Source: JAEZDC01 sp036676415 (GTDB lineage: Bacteria; Bacteroidota; Bacteroidia; Chitinophagales; Chitinophagaceae). Taken from it: DNA of 64,000 bases. The notes under the pieces were generated by a model. The model had not been told where the DNA came from and made no database searches. It was given only the letters and a program-made list of their open reading frames with translations. The position numbers were made by a program, and so were the translations under genes. Below, piece after piece: positions 1 to 8,589 of this stretch. Where the stretch lies: the NCBI GenBank assembly GCA_036676415.1, contig JAKFCX010000029.1:1-64000 (forward strand). The letters run 5' to 3'. Positions within the stretch are counted from its first letter, which is position 1. Each line of letters opens with the position of its first letter.

Positions 1-90
1 AACACAAAATATTCCCGTTTTGTATAGATAACACCTGAAGGATGATAAGTCAGGCAGAACGTATTACTCATTCCTCCAATTTCATTCATT

Positions 91-98
91 TATCTTTA
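91..98 (+). promoter_or_regulatory. possible -7 promoter box for the first gene
   Basis: TATCTTTA matches the Bacteroidota -7 consensus TAnnTTTG at 7 of 8 positions and lies 20 bases before the ATG at 119. No convincing -33 TTTG was found at the usual distance, so this is tentative. Confidence 0.25.
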
Positions 99-118
99 CG
101 CAAATCTTGAATAGGGTT

Positions 119-607
119 ATGCATGAATACAAAAGAAGTCACCTTTCCAACAAATACCACCAGCTCGAAATCTATGATTGTCCAACAGAGATCATTGCAC
201 TTGCAGCGCAACAAGCCAGCGAATATGTCACCATAGAGAACTTCATGCACTATAACAGAACCAAAGCAGATTTCCGGTTCCAGGTAGTCTCAAAAGAATT
301 TTCTTTGATCCCTTCTCTCAAAAGATTCAATATAGATTTTTCAATTAGCAAGAAAGAGTTTTTACAGCTCATGGATCTATGGGATGAGGAAGGATGTTAT
401 GCAGTGTTTCATCACATTGCTCCATTGAAATTCAAAGCAACTGACCTGGAGGAGATGAAACGTTACCCTGCCCTGGAAAACTTTGGATGGACCCTTGAGA
501 TCTCCGTAGGTGGTGCTGCTTCCAGTGGATGGTCGTACATCACTTCACCGGATTCGCAAATAATAGATAAAGTTGAGCAACACCTGAATCGTGTGTTGCC
601 TATGTAG
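119..607 (+). CDS. hypothetical protein
   Basis: I do not recognise a family. The protein is about 162 residues, soluble, with no signal peptide or membrane segment. It is rich in aromatic residues and has a conserved-looking C-terminal stretch (GWTLEISVGGAASSGWSYI) followed by a short helix. I chose the ATG at 119; an in-frame TTG at 107 would add four residues. The gene stands alone and converges with the lipoprotein gene that ends at 622. Function unknown. Confidence 0.7.
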   Translation: MHEYKRSHLSNKYHQLEIYDCPTEIIALAAQQASEYVTIENFMHYNRTKADFRFQVVSKEFSLIPSLKRFNIDFSISKKEFLQLMDLWDEEGCYAVFHHIAPLKFKATDLEEMKRYPALENFGWTLEISVGGAASSGWSYITSPDSQIIDKVEQHLNRVLPM

Positions 608-621
608 AAACTGGGTGGTTG

Positions 622-1329
622 CTAATAGTTGAGAATATACTCGTTGACCACACCACGATTCACATAAATGGAATCATAATAATTATTTGTGATGCCAGCT
701 TTTTTAACGGTCCAGGAAAGCTGAGTGGTTTGTTCGGCAATGGTTTCAGCTGTAAATACACCACATACATCCATTCCGGTCCAGGTTAGGGCCTGGCTTG
801 GTACCACTGACCCACAATTTTCTCTTTGTAATACGCCTTTCGTCCAGCCTCCTCCGTTATAGAACCAATTGAAGTAAAAGAAATCTGCATTGGATACGGG
901 GCTCGTGTTTTTAAACCTGATCTTAAGAAGTGCGGTGGGGCTTAATAAAAAGTCTGTCTTATTGGTACCTCCACTGCTTAAAGCCGCTAAGTCAACAGAT
1001 TCTTGCGCTGCTACATACCCCTCCCTTTGCTCTTGTTGATTGAGATGAAATTCCAACCGCTCCGCTTCTTTGAATATCCTCATCTTTATTTGATAATAAC
1101 CGCTTGCATTTGTGGCCGTTCGTCCAACAGTCTCCCGTTTACCATCTGTTATAATACCCCAGCTGGAAGACGACTTGACCCCGTCAATTATTATGGATAC
1201 ACCTGGTATAGGCTGCCTAGATGCACGATCTAATAACACCCCTTCAATTGTTATAACATCCACAGCTTCTTTTGTGCAGGAGAAGAAGGTGAATATTGTT
1301 AATAACAATATGATGCTTTGTACTCGCAT
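622..1329 (-). CDS. lipoprotein with carboxypeptidase-regulatory-like domain
   Basis: The 235-residue protein starts with a lipoprotein signal (hydrophobic residues 5-16, then FFSC with Cys18 as the lipidation site). Residues 26-50 (ITIEGVLLDRASRQPIPGVS and onward) look like the first strands of a CarboxypepD_reg-like beta-sandwich, a fold Bacteroidota use in envelope proteins. The rest is beta-rich with no catalytic motif. It is probably anchored in the outer or inner membrane facing the periplasm. Partner and substrate are unknown. Convergent with the upstream gene, 15 bases apart. Confidence 0.75.
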   Translation of the reverse strand: MRVQSIILLLTIFTFFSCTKEAVDVITIEGVLLDRASRQPIPGVSIIIDGVKSSSSWGIITDGKRETVGRTATNASGYYQIKMRIFKEAERLEFHLNQQEQREGYVAAQESVDLAALSSGGTNKTDFLLSPTALLKIRFKNTSPVSNADFFYFNWFYNGGGWTKGVLQRENCGSVVPSQALTWTGMDVCGVFTAETIAEQTTQLSWTVKKAGITNNYYDSIYVNRGVVNEYILNY

Positions 1330-1435
1330 ATCCGGGTTTGATTAGCTATCCTAAATATACAAAATCTTCGTAAGTAGCTGGCTGGTTAGCGATGCTATGT
1401 ATTGCCTCACCCGGTAACCTGGGTGCTGCTGTCTT

Positions 1436-2416
1436 TTACAAAACCAACAAACTACAACCCCTTACATCACTGTTATCTACCCTGCCCAACACTTCAAAGC
1501 TACCGTCAGCATGCAAAATACCAGCATCATCCGTAGCGATAAAACAACAACTGTATACATTAGCCAGGTCAATGATATTAATCACTCCCCTGCCCTGTTG
1601 TCGAATATCTAAAGGATCATCTTCACCCCTCATCAATATCTTCATCCATGAAGGACAATAAAATCTGCCTTCGCCTGCTGAATAAGCCTGGCTCAGCAAT
1701 TCCGTCATACTATATTCTGAATGGATCGTTTCTAAATTGAATTGCCTCTTCAATATTTCGTGTACTTCCCACCTGGTCATTTCCTTCTTCCTTCCCTTCA
1801 TCCCTCCTGTTTCAATGATCGTGGTATGATTCAGTTGCATTGGGAATGCTTCCGCAAAATCAAGCAAAGCATAGGTAACACCAAACAGTATCGTTCGCTG
1901 GCCAGTCTTTTCCAGCGCTGCAAGTTTTGCAGCTAACTGCTCATGTTCATGCAAATAAAATCCGCTACCAGGATGATGGCTTTGCCTGATCAGTTCATCC
2001 ACCATGTATACCAATGATGAACCACCTCTTTCCAGGTAAGATGGCAATAATGCTACTATGCAATAATCAGAAGGCTCACCGTAAAACTGTTGAAATGCCT
2101 GCAGGAAACTCTTCCGGTAAAGCATAACATCTTTAATATAATGCCTGCTTGAAGTAGTTGCAGTGGTACCGCTGCTTTCAAAAACAACTGCGGCATCAAA
2201 TACACTTTTCACAACCTTATGCGTTTTGAAAAATGATATAGGCAAAAAAGGTATCGCTTCAATGCTGTTTACATTACCCGGATTTAAACCAATTGCATCG
2301 CACCATTGGCGGTAAATTTGATTATTCTGATGTTGGAAACGTAACATTTCCAGGCAGCGAACCTGGAAATCAGCAGCATCTGTAGAGAAAATATTGTTAA
2401 GAGAACCTGGATCCAC
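1436..2416 (-). CDS. LuxE/PaaK-family acyl transferase (acyl-protein synthetase-like)
   Basis: The 326-residue protein resembles the LuxE acyl-protein synthetase domain, a relative of the adenylate-forming enzymes. Visible motifs are the phosphate-binding loop SSGTT (residues 81-85), ETGG (202-205) and SEYSMTEL (233-240), plus a late GRVDNSDVRG block typical of the C-terminal region. In luminous bacteria LuxE activates fatty acids as acyl-AMP and holds them as a thioester for reduction. There is no luxC or luxD here, so the acceptor in this organism is unknown; Bacteroidota commonly carry a stand-alone copy. The gene is single, and divergent from the lipoprotein gene at 2466. Confidence 0.8.
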   Translation of the reverse strand: MDPGSLNNIFSTDAADFQVRCLEMLRFQHQNNQIYRQWCDAIGLNPGNVNSIEAIPFLPISFFKTHKVVKSVFDAAVVFESSGTTATTSSRHYIKDVMLYRKSFLQAFQQFYGEPSDYCIVALLPSYLERGGSSLVYMVDELIRQSHHPGSGFYLHEHEQLAAKLAALEKTGQRTILFGVTYALLDFAEAFPMQLNHTTIIETGGMKGRKKEMTRWEVHEILKRQFNLETIHSEYSMTELLSQAYSAGEGRFYCPSWMKILMRGEDDPLDIRQQGRGVINIIDLANVYSCCFIATDDAGILHADGSFEVLGRVDNSDVRGCSLLVL

Positions 2417-2465
2417 CCTAGTTTACTAGCTTGTTTTGATTAAATTTGAAATATATAACCGAATA

Positions 2466-2924
2466 ATGAAAGCAAAATTAATAAGTATATCCGCAGCAAT
2501 GTTTTTTATTGTGTTTCTGGCAGGGTGTAAAAAAGACCCGGCAGGACCAAAGATCGGCTTTACGTTAAAGAGCGTTAATGGCACCAGCTTTACACTCAAC
2601 GAGGCTGTGGTTTTCAAATTCGATTTCACGCCAAAGACCGAAAAGGCAGACACATTATTCGTTGTAAGAAGATTCTATACCTGTGCATTTATTCCAAAAC
2701 CAGATACCCTGACACTCGAATTCCCTGAATTTCCAAACAATGGCAAAGCCGAATTGGAATATTCTTTTGTACTTGGCCAGGGAGGTTTCTTTAATGATAT
2801 GTGCTATAATGGTTCGGCAGTAAGAAGAACCGATTCACTCAACTATGTATTCTGGGTAAAAGATAAAGAAGGCAACATCAGCGACACTGTGGTATCGCCA
2901 AAGATCATCTTACGAAGGCCTTAA
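2466..2924 (+). CDS. small lipoprotein, unknown function
   Basis: The ATG at 2466 gives a 152-residue protein with a clean lipoprotein signal: MKAK, a hydrophobic core, then LAGC followed by the charged KKDPAG. Ten in-frame codons lie upstream, but they would place residues before the signal, so 2466 is preferred. The mature part is beta-rich and ends with a WVKDKEGNISDTV segment that resembles an Ig-like strand pair. No family name can be given. The M42 peptidase gene follows 74 bases downstream on the same strand. Confidence 0.7.
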   Translation: MKAKLISISAAMFFIVFLAGCKKDPAGPKIGFTLKSVNGTSFTLNEAVVFKFDFTPKTEKADTLFVVRRFYTCAFIPKPDTLTLEFPEFPNNGKAELEYSFVLGQGGFFNDMCYNGSAVRRTDSLNYVFWVKDKEGNISDTVVSPKIILRRP

Positions 2925-2936
2925 TCATTCATTCCC

Positions 2937-2944
2937 TACTTTTG
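2937..2944 (+). promoter_or_regulatory. -7 promoter box before the M42 peptidase gene
   Basis: TACTTTTG is a full match to TAnnTTTG, 55 bases before the ATG at 2999. The -33 element is not clear. Confidence 0.35.
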
Positions 2945-2998
2945 TTGTTATCGCTTATTCTTAATAAGTTCCTCCTTATTCATTGAATCTATCTTACT

Positions 2999-4132
2999 AT
3001 GGCTAAAATAAAGAAGTCTGCAGTTGCCACTAAAAAGAAAGCTGCTGTAAAACCAGTTATCACCAGCACTTCATTCAACTTTCTTAAGAACTATATCAAT
3101 AACGCTTCACCGGTTGGGTTTGAAAGTGCAGGTCAAAGACTATGGCTTGATTACATAAAACAATATGTGGATACCACTTATGTAGATCCTTATGGAACTG
3201 CTGTAGGTGTCATCAATCCTGATCACCCCTTTAAAGTAGTGATAGAGGCTCATGCTGATGAGATCAGCTGGTTTGTAAATTATATAAAAGACGATGGACT
3301 GATCTACGTTAAACGCAATGGTGGTGTGGATCAGCAGATCGCTCCTTCTATGAGGGTGATCATTCATGGAAAAAAAGGACCGGTGAAAGCCGTGTTCGGT
3401 TGGCCTGCGATTCATACAAGGCATTCAGCTCCTGAAAAAGATCCACAGCCAAAAGTAGAAACGCTGTTTCTTGATTGTGGTGCAAGAAGTAAAAAAGAAA
3501 TAGAAGCGCTCGGTATTCATGTTGGTGCTGTAATTACTTATGAAGATGGCTTTGATGAACTGGCCAATAATTACTATATCGGTCGTGCATTCGATAATCG
3601 CATCGGTGGTTTTATGATTGCTGAGGTGGCAAGATTACTGACAGAGAACAAAAAAACCCTGCCATTTGGTTTATACGTAGTGAATGCAGTGCAGGAAGAG
3701 ATCGGACTTCGTGGTGCAGAAATGATCGCAAGAAGAATTAAACCAAATGTTGCCATCGTTACCGATGTAACACACGACACACATACACCAATGATCAATA
3801 AAATGATCGAAGGTGATGTATTGTGTGGTAAAGGACCTTCTCCTTGCTACGGGCCGGCAGTGCATAATAAACTACTTGACTTTGTAATTAATGTTGCTGA
3901 GAAAAAGAACATCCCTTTACAATTGAGAGCAGTTAGTCGTAGCACAGGTACAGATACTGACAGCTTTGCTTATGCCAATGATGGATGTCCTTCGGTGCTT
4001 ATTTCTATTCCGCTTCGTTATATGCATACTACGGTAGAAATGTTGCATAGGGATGATATAGAAAGTACCATCCGTTTAATGTATGAGACTTTATTGGCGT
4101 TAACGCCAAAAACCAATTTGAGTTATTTGTAA
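2999..4132 (+). CDS. M42 family metallopeptidase (glutamyl aminopeptidase-like)
   Basis: A 377-residue dinuclear metal aminopeptidase of family M42, cytoplasmic, trimming N-terminal residues from peptides. Metal and catalytic residues are visible in order: His85 and Asp87 in EAHADE, Asp199 in AFDNRIGG, the catalytic Glu pair in VQEEIG (233-234), Asp256 in VTDVTHD, and a late TDTDSFAYANDG with a following HTTVEM histidine. An unusual lysine/alanine-rich extension (about 20 residues, KKSAVATKKKAAVK) precedes the domain; it is not a secretion signal. Single gene; a partial copy of the dispersed intergenic repeat follows it. Confidence 0.9.
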   Translation: MAKIKKSAVATKKKAAVKPVITSTSFNFLKNYINNASPVGFESAGQRLWLDYIKQYVDTTYVDPYGTAVGVINPDHPFKVVIEAHADEISWFVNYIKDDGLIYVKRNGGVDQQIAPSMRVIIHGKKGPVKAVFGWPAIHTRHSAPEKDPQPKVETLFLDCGARSKKEIEALGIHVGAVITYEDGFDELANNYYIGRAFDNRIGGFMIAEVARLLTENKKTLPFGLYVVNAVQEEIGLRGAEMIARRIKPNVAIVTDVTHDTHTPMINKMIEGDVLCGKGPSPCYGPAVHNKLLDFVINVAEKKNIPLQLRAVSRSTGTDTDSFAYANDGCPSVLISIPLRYMHTTVEMLHRDDIESTIRLMYETLLALTPKTNLSYL

Positions 4133-4150
4133 GGCAACAACTGAATATAA

Positions 4151-4168
4151 TTGAACTTTCGTTGCGTC
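4151..4168 (-). repeat. dispersed intergenic repeat, partial copy (R1)
   Basis: Read on the minus strand this is GACGCAACGAAAGTTCAA, the right half of the repeat family described in the findings (core GTGCGACGCAA, right arm CAACGAAGTTCAATTG). The left arm GTACAAG is missing. Confidence 0.5.
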
Positions 4169-4272
4169 AAATCGACGAAAGAGATTCACCGAAGCAAAAT
4201 CATCAAATAAAATACCTTGGGTACACCTTGTACAGCCTAACTTTAATCAACAGTTAGGCTGTGTGATTTCTT

Positions 4273-4728
4273 ATGTACCTCAAACAACTGCTTCATCATA
4301 ACAAGTTCTGGTTTGCCGTAGTCGTTCTGTTCATTATCGGCCAGTTGTTCATCAATTTCAAAAGGGGAATGGTCTTCTCTCCTTTCTTTCACTATGGCAT
4401 GTATTCCGAGGTGATGACACCAAAGGACAACTATCCCATTTTTGAAGTGGTCGTTAATGAAGCGGCTTTGCAGGCAAAAGATTTTACACCACAGCAGTGG
4501 GACAAAATTCAGCAGCCACTTATTTATTTCAATAAACACAAGCACTGGAATGAACAGATGTTCTCTGAGGCCGATCGTTTGTTCGGCATGAGTGATTCGT
4601 CAAGGTTTATCAATACACTTCCCAAAAGAGGTTTCTATACCTGGTACCAGAATTACCTTTCGATGGTTTTAGAAAGGCCTGTAATAACTTTATTGGTTCA
4701 ACAAAAAAATTATAGCCCTGCCAGGTAA
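4273..4728 (+). CDS. single-pass membrane protein paired with an HTTM-like gene
   Basis: A 151-residue protein with one N-terminal membrane segment (about residues 13-27, FAVVVLFIIGQLFI) and a soluble remainder containing SPFFHYGMYSEVMTP and an RGFYTWYQNYLS block. I do not recognise a named domain, but the layout beside a multi-pass HTTM-like protein suggests the two act together in the membrane. The end of the gene contains a run of seven A (4703-4709) just before the next reading frame takes over, see the finding on that junction. Confidence 0.65.
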   Translation: MYLKQLLHHNKFWFAVVVLFIIGQLFINFKRGMVFSPFFHYGMYSEVMTPKDNYPIFEVVVNEAALQAKDFTPQQWDKIQQPLIYFNKHKHWNEQMFSEADRLFGMSDSSRFINTLPKRGFYTWYQNYLSMVLERPVITLLVQQKNYSPAR

Positions 4729-4771
4729 GTTTAAACATAAGATCGTTTTATACTTCACCATCATCTTTTAC

Positions 4772-5572
4772 TTGTTGGCTGCATATAAATGGATGAATGG
4801 CATGTGGCTGTACCAAATGCAACCAAACATTTTCCTCACCCGTTTTGATGGATTTACATGGATATTTCTGAACACAGGCATTCATCAATGGCTGCTCAAC
4901 AACAAAGAAGGATGGTTTATGTTTGACACTGCTTTTTATGCGATAACATTCATTTATTTCCTCAGCCACAATGTTTTTAAAACAGGTTCGTTGATGATAG
5001 CAATACTCATGCTCATCATTAACTGGGTGTATGTGCAATGTTATACACTCTACCCCACCAACTCTATCGAAGCACATCAAGCATGGTTATTATTTCCAAT
5101 CGCTTTCCTGGGAACAAACGAAAAAACTTTCAGACTGTTGATTGAAGGATTGCGTTATTTCTTTCTTTTCTTTTTTGCTTCAGCTGGATTGTGGAAGATT
5201 GTTACAGGATCTGTTTTCAACATAGAGCAGATGAGTGGTATCCTACTGTATCAACATGCCGACCTCTTACTAACTTCACCTGGTTACTGGCAAACAAATC
5301 TCATTCAGTGGCTGATCACTCATCCGACGATCGGTTTCATTCTTTACATAGCAGCGTCCCTTTTAGAGTTGGTGTTTATAGCAGGATTTTTTACAAAGAA
5401 ATATGATCACCTGTTGATCGTTTGTGTGATAGTCTTCCTCCTGTTCGATCAACTCATCATGAGAATACCTTATTATGAAATACTCCCTTTCTTAATAACA
5501 TTAAGGATCGGTGCTATGCATCAAGACCTTCCTTCTTTCGTTGCTCAGCCACAAACTCGTATCCAAAGCTGA
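4772..5572 (+). CDS. multi-pass membrane protein, HTTM/DoxX-like
   Basis: About 266 residues from the TTG at 4772, with six or seven hydrophobic helices, recalling the HTTM (vitamin K-dependent carboxylase-like membrane) or DoxX group. The histidine/lysine catalytic pair of true gamma-carboxylases is not evident. The frame is open upstream to 4688 without ATG, GTG or TTG, and those extra codons encode LPGKFKHKIVLYFTIIFYLL, which looks like a real first membrane helix. The true start may therefore be a rare codon (ATT 4709 or CTG 4718), or the frame may be reached from the preceding gene. The 3' end overlaps the convergent gene ending at 5514 by about 59 bases. Confidence 0.65.
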   Translation: MLAAYKWMNGMWLYQMQPNIFLTRFDGFTWIFLNTGIHQWLLNNKEGWFMFDTAFYAITFIYFLSHNVFKTGSLMIAILMLIINWVYVQCYTLYPTNSIEAHQAWLLFPIAFLGTNEKTFRLLIEGLRYFFLFFFASAGLWKIVTGSVFNIEQMSGILLYQHADLLLTSPGYWQTNLIQWLITHPTIGFILYIAASLLELVFIAGFFTKKYDHLLIVCVIVFLLFDQLIMRIPYYEILPFLITLRIGAMHQDLPSFVAQPQTRIQS

Positions 5573-5927
5573 GCTTCTTAGCCAGTGGTGCTTTCTTATC
5601 GATCATTCTCCAGAAAGGTGTGATCTTTTTTATAGGTGTGCCGTTTTGAAATTGTTCATATGCCAGTTCAGATGCTATTCTTAAAAAGATGCCGGAGGTT
5701 ATCGGGCAACTATATTCGGCATTAAATGCTGCAGCAAGATCTTTACGCATTTGATGCAATGTGGCATGTTGTCCTTTTGGTATTTGCCTGATGTATTCAT
5801 CCACCACCTTTGGAGTTGCAATCAGCATTTTACTTCCTTCAGGAATATCTGCAAACTTTTTGTCGGTGATCTCAACCACAGGTTCCCTGGCCACATTGAA
5901 TTTTTCCAGCCATGTTTTCTTCGCCAT
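5514..5927 (-). CDS. conserved protein, possibly MGMT-type winged-helix fold
   Basis: A 137-residue soluble protein. The middle part (IPKGQHATLHQMRKDLAAAF, then CPITSGIFLRIASELAYE) recalls the DNA-binding winged helix of O6-alkylguanine transferases and alkyltransferase-like proteins, but the PCHR active site is absent; a CPIT motif is present instead. This likeness is weak and remembered, not computed. No function is claimed. The neighbour upstream is pirin on the same strand, with 13 bases between them, so the two may be co-transcribed. Confidence 0.6.
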   Translation of the reverse strand: MAKKTWLEKFNVAREPVVEITDKKFADIPEGSKMLIATPKVVDEYIRQIPKGQHATLHQMRKDLAAAFNAEYSCPITSGIFLRIASELAYEQFQNGTPIKKITPFWRMIDKKAPLAKKLSFGYEFVAEQRKKEGLDA

Positions 5928-5940
5928 ACATGCTTATTTA

Positions 5941-6855
5941 TTATGAAAGTATTTCAGGTGGTGGGCCACCTGCAGGTTTAGATTTATCTTCCGGTAATGG
6001 AATGAATTCATGATTATCATTTGGCGGTAAAACAATCCGTCCCTGCTTCCAATCTTCCTTGGCCTGTTCAATTCTTTCTTTCCGGGATGATACAAAGTTC
6101 CACCAGATAAAACGATCACCCAAAGGTTCACCACCCAATAACATCAATGTTGATTTTTGCCCGGCAACGATCATTGGATCAACTCCTTTTGTAAACACCA
6201 GCATTTGACCTTCATGATACATCACTCCGTTTACTTCGATACTTCCTTTTACAATATAGATTCCTCTTTCTGAATGTTCTTTTGGTAACCCAAACTTTGT
6301 TGCAGCATCTAATTCAACATGCAGGTAAAATAAAGGTGAATGTGTTTGTACATCATTTCTTAATCCATAAGCATTACCGGCGATCAATCTCATCCAAACA
6401 CCTTTTTCATTAAACACAGGTAATTGCTCAGGCGTATAATTATTAAAGGCAGGCATTGCCTCTTCATCTTTTTCCGGTAAAGCCACCCAGGTCTGTATCA
6501 TTTCAAGACTTGTATTGGCCAGCAAAGAAGGATCTTCAAATCTTTCTGAGTGAGCGATACCACTTCCTGCTGTCATCCAGTTCACCTCTCCTGGCCTGAT
6601 GATCTGTTCAACACCAAGACTGTCTCTATGAGTTACCTGTCCACCCAACAAATAACTCACAGTTGATAGTCCGATATGTGGATGAGGCAAAACATCCATT
6701 TTGGTTGTAACGTTAGAAGGAACACTAACAGGACCGGCATGATCCATAAAAATAAATGGGCCAACCATTCTTCTCATTCGAAATGGCAGTATTCTTTTCA
6801 CATCTAATCCATGACCGATAGATGCTTTTCTTGCTTCGATAACAATATCCAGCAT
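5941..6855 (-). CDS. pirin family protein
   Basis: A 304-residue bicupin of the pirin family. The N-terminal cupin holds the expected metal ligands: His58 and His60 in LPHPHIGLSTVSY and His102/Glu104 in GSGIAHSER. The C-terminal cupin (about 180-260) is of the pirin_C type. Family members bind iron and include quercetinase-like enzymes and transcription cofactors; which role applies here cannot be read from sequence. The hydrophilic C-terminal tail ends in proline-rich sequence. Start at 6855 fits the family N-terminus. Confidence 0.9.
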   Translation of the reverse strand: MLDIVIEARKASIGHGLDVKRILPFRMRRMVGPFIFMDHAGPVSVPSNVTTKMDVLPHPHIGLSTVSYLLGGQVTHRDSLGVEQIIRPGEVNWMTAGSGIAHSERFEDPSLLANTSLEMIQTWVALPEKDEEAMPAFNNYTPEQLPVFNEKGVWMRLIAGNAYGLRNDVQTHSPLFYLHVELDAATKFGLPKEHSERGIYIVKGSIEVNGVMYHEGQMLVFTKGVDPMIVAGQKSTLMLLGGEPLGDRFIWWNFVSSRKERIEQAKEDWKQGRIVLPPNDNHEFIPLPEDKSKPAGGPPPEILS

Positions 6856-6931
6856 AAAAAAATAGTAAGATGAATTACTAAGTTACAGATCATTTTTTGA
6901 GGGAAAGCACTTTGCCGAGTAACTAACATCA

Positions 6932-6970
6932 GTACAAGAGTGCCCCGATAGCTATCGGGGCAACGAAAGT
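6932..6970 (+). repeat. dispersed intergenic repeat with palindromic core (R2)
   Basis: GTACAAGAGT is followed by the perfect 20-base palindrome GCCCCGATAGCTATCGGGGC (6942-6961) and then CAACGAAAGT. The arms match other copies of the family; the palindrome replaces the GTGCGACGCAA core. As RNA it would make a 9-10 bp hairpin, so it could also end transcription of one of the flanking minus-strand genes, though no T-run follows. Confidence 0.65.
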
Positions 6971-7004
6971 AAAATTGCAACACTACAGCTGGGAAATAAT
7001 TATC

Positions 7005-7925
7005 CTACTTTTTAAAATCAAATAAGGTAGCCGTGAAAATGGCTCTTTCCTTTTTCTTGAAAACGACATCCCATTCACCATTATAACGAAGCACTTTAGG
7101 AACAGTCAGTTCACCAAATTGTTCCATCTCTACTTCCATGGTTACGTTGAAATCGTAGACACCAGCTTTATAACTGAGTGTATAAGTTCTTGCCATGATG
7201 TTCATCGTTTTTGCATCGAACCATGTGGTCATCGAATCAATAACGATCTTGTCTTTGTCGGCATCATCTTTTGGTCTTGCAGTAAATACTAAAGCAGGTT
7301 TACCTTGGTAATCGTTCTGCTCAATCCTGAAATCATATAGTTGAATGGCACTGGGTTCAAAAATGTTCACCTTATCACCCATAAAAGGAATGCCCTGTAT
7401 TTTTTTACCGGGATTGAAGAATAACATCTTCAGCTGCTCTTTGTGTTTGTCAACACCTTTCTTTCCTTTCGCAGATATTTCTGTACCCTTTACAATATTG
7501 GTTTCACCACAAACTTCGGTTGGAGCAAAAAATAAAGTGGCATACAATTCTGCCGTAAAATAATTGTAGTCGTGCTTCTTATCATAAAAATCACCGGTGG
7601 TTCTTTCTTCCAGTATTTCCGTTTTCCTGCAACCATTCTGCCGAACCTGTTTTGTCTTGCTGAATAACGAAGCTTTGATCTTCCGTTTTTTATCCAGCAT
7701 CTTAATATCATTGAAGGAAGAAAAGTTCAGTATTCGAAGGTTACGGAAAGCTTTATAGAAACTCGTATCGTTTTTTATACGGTGAAGAAATTTGAGATAC
7801 TCTTTATTATCACCTACTATTACTTCTGGTAAACTATATTCTTTTCCCTCAAATACAACAGTGGTGTCCTGGGCTTTAATAGATGAAACTGAGAATAATA
7901 ATATTAAGATGATGAGCCACTTCAT
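7005..7925 (-). CDS. secreted protein of unknown function
   Basis: A 306-residue protein with a signal peptide (MKWLIILILLFSVSSIKAQ, cleavage after Ala-Gln). The mature part is beta-rich with an EVEMEQFGELTVPKVLRYNG segment that recalls the LolA/LppX-like half-barrel proteins that bind lipid, but no family can be assigned firmly. The start ATGA overlaps the stop of def by four bases, so the two are translationally coupled and probably share a transcript with def first. No link between the functions is obvious. Confidence 0.75.
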   Translation of the reverse strand: MKWLIILILLFSVSSIKAQDTTVVFEGKEYSLPEVIVGDNKEYLKFLHRIKNDTSFYKAFRNLRILNFSSFNDIKMLDKKRKIKASLFSKTKQVRQNGCRKTEILEERTTGDFYDKKHDYNYFTAELYATLFFAPTEVCGETNIVKGTEISAKGKKGVDKHKEQLKMLFFNPGKKIQGIPFMGDKVNIFEPSAIQLYDFRIEQNDYQGKPALVFTARPKDDADKDKIVIDSMTTWFDAKTMNIMARTYTLSYKAGVYDFNVTMEVEMEQFGELTVPKVLRYNGEWDVVFKKKERAIFTATLFDFKK

Positions 7926-8500
7926 TTAGTAAACATCATTTTATAATCTACTCTTATTTTGCCTTTGCTGATATCAGAAAGTTTGCCCGAGAGCATTTTT
8001 CTTTTAAGTGGTTTCAGGTAATCGATAAAGAGTTTTCCTTCTAAATGATCATACTCATGTTGAATGACTCTTGCGGTAATTCCACTGAATGATTCAGTGT
8101 GTGTTTCAAAATTTTCGTCCATGTACTCAAGCACTACAGTTTCCGGCCTCATCACATCTTCACGGATCTTTGGAATACTTAAACAACCTTCATTGTAAGA
8201 CCACTCCTCACCTTCCAGTTCTACTATATGCGGATTGATGAATACTTTTTTTACTCCCGGATCATCTGAATATTTTCCTTTTTCATCTTCCTCCAGGTTC
8301 TCGAATATCTGTTCGGTATCTACCACAAATACACGAATGTCTTTGTTTACCTGTGGTGCTGCAAGCCCGACACCATTACTGTAATACATGGTATCCCACA
8401 TGTCTGCAATAAATTTGTCCAGCTGAGGATAATCTTTGGTGATGTCACCTGCTACCTTTCTTAAAACAGGTGCTCCGTATGCTACTATTGGAAGGATCAT
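7922..8500 (-). CDS. def: peptide deformylase
   Basis: Removes the formyl group from the N-terminal methionine of new proteins. All three motifs are present in a 192-residue protein: GVGLAAPQ (43-50), EGCLS with metal ligand Cys106, and QHEYDH with His148, Glu149 and His152. The length and the loop between motifs 1 and 2 (acidic EDEKGKYSDD) fit Bacteroidota enzymes. It overlaps the downstream secreted-protein gene by four bases and follows ruvX on the same strand. Confidence 0.97.
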   Translation of the reverse strand: MILPIVAYGAPVLRKVAGDITKDYPQLDKFIADMWDTMYYSNGVGLAAPQVNKDIRVFVVDTEQIFENLEEDEKGKYSDDPGVKKVFINPHIVELEGEEWSYNEGCLSIPKIREDVMRPETVVLEYMDENFETHTESFSGITARVIQHEYDHLEGKLFIDYLKPLKRKMLSGKLSDISKGKIRVDYKMMFTK

Positions 8501-8589
8501 GATTTCGAGGTTACTATTGCGGCAAAACTAACTATTTGGCAGTTAAGTAGATGCTAATAAACGAACATTACCAATTGGTATTCAATTGA

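Noticed and set aside
6943..6960. Plain rho-independent terminator
   Set aside because: The palindrome is a good hairpin but no T-run follows in either direction, and its flanks match the dispersed repeat, so it is reported as a repeat copy.
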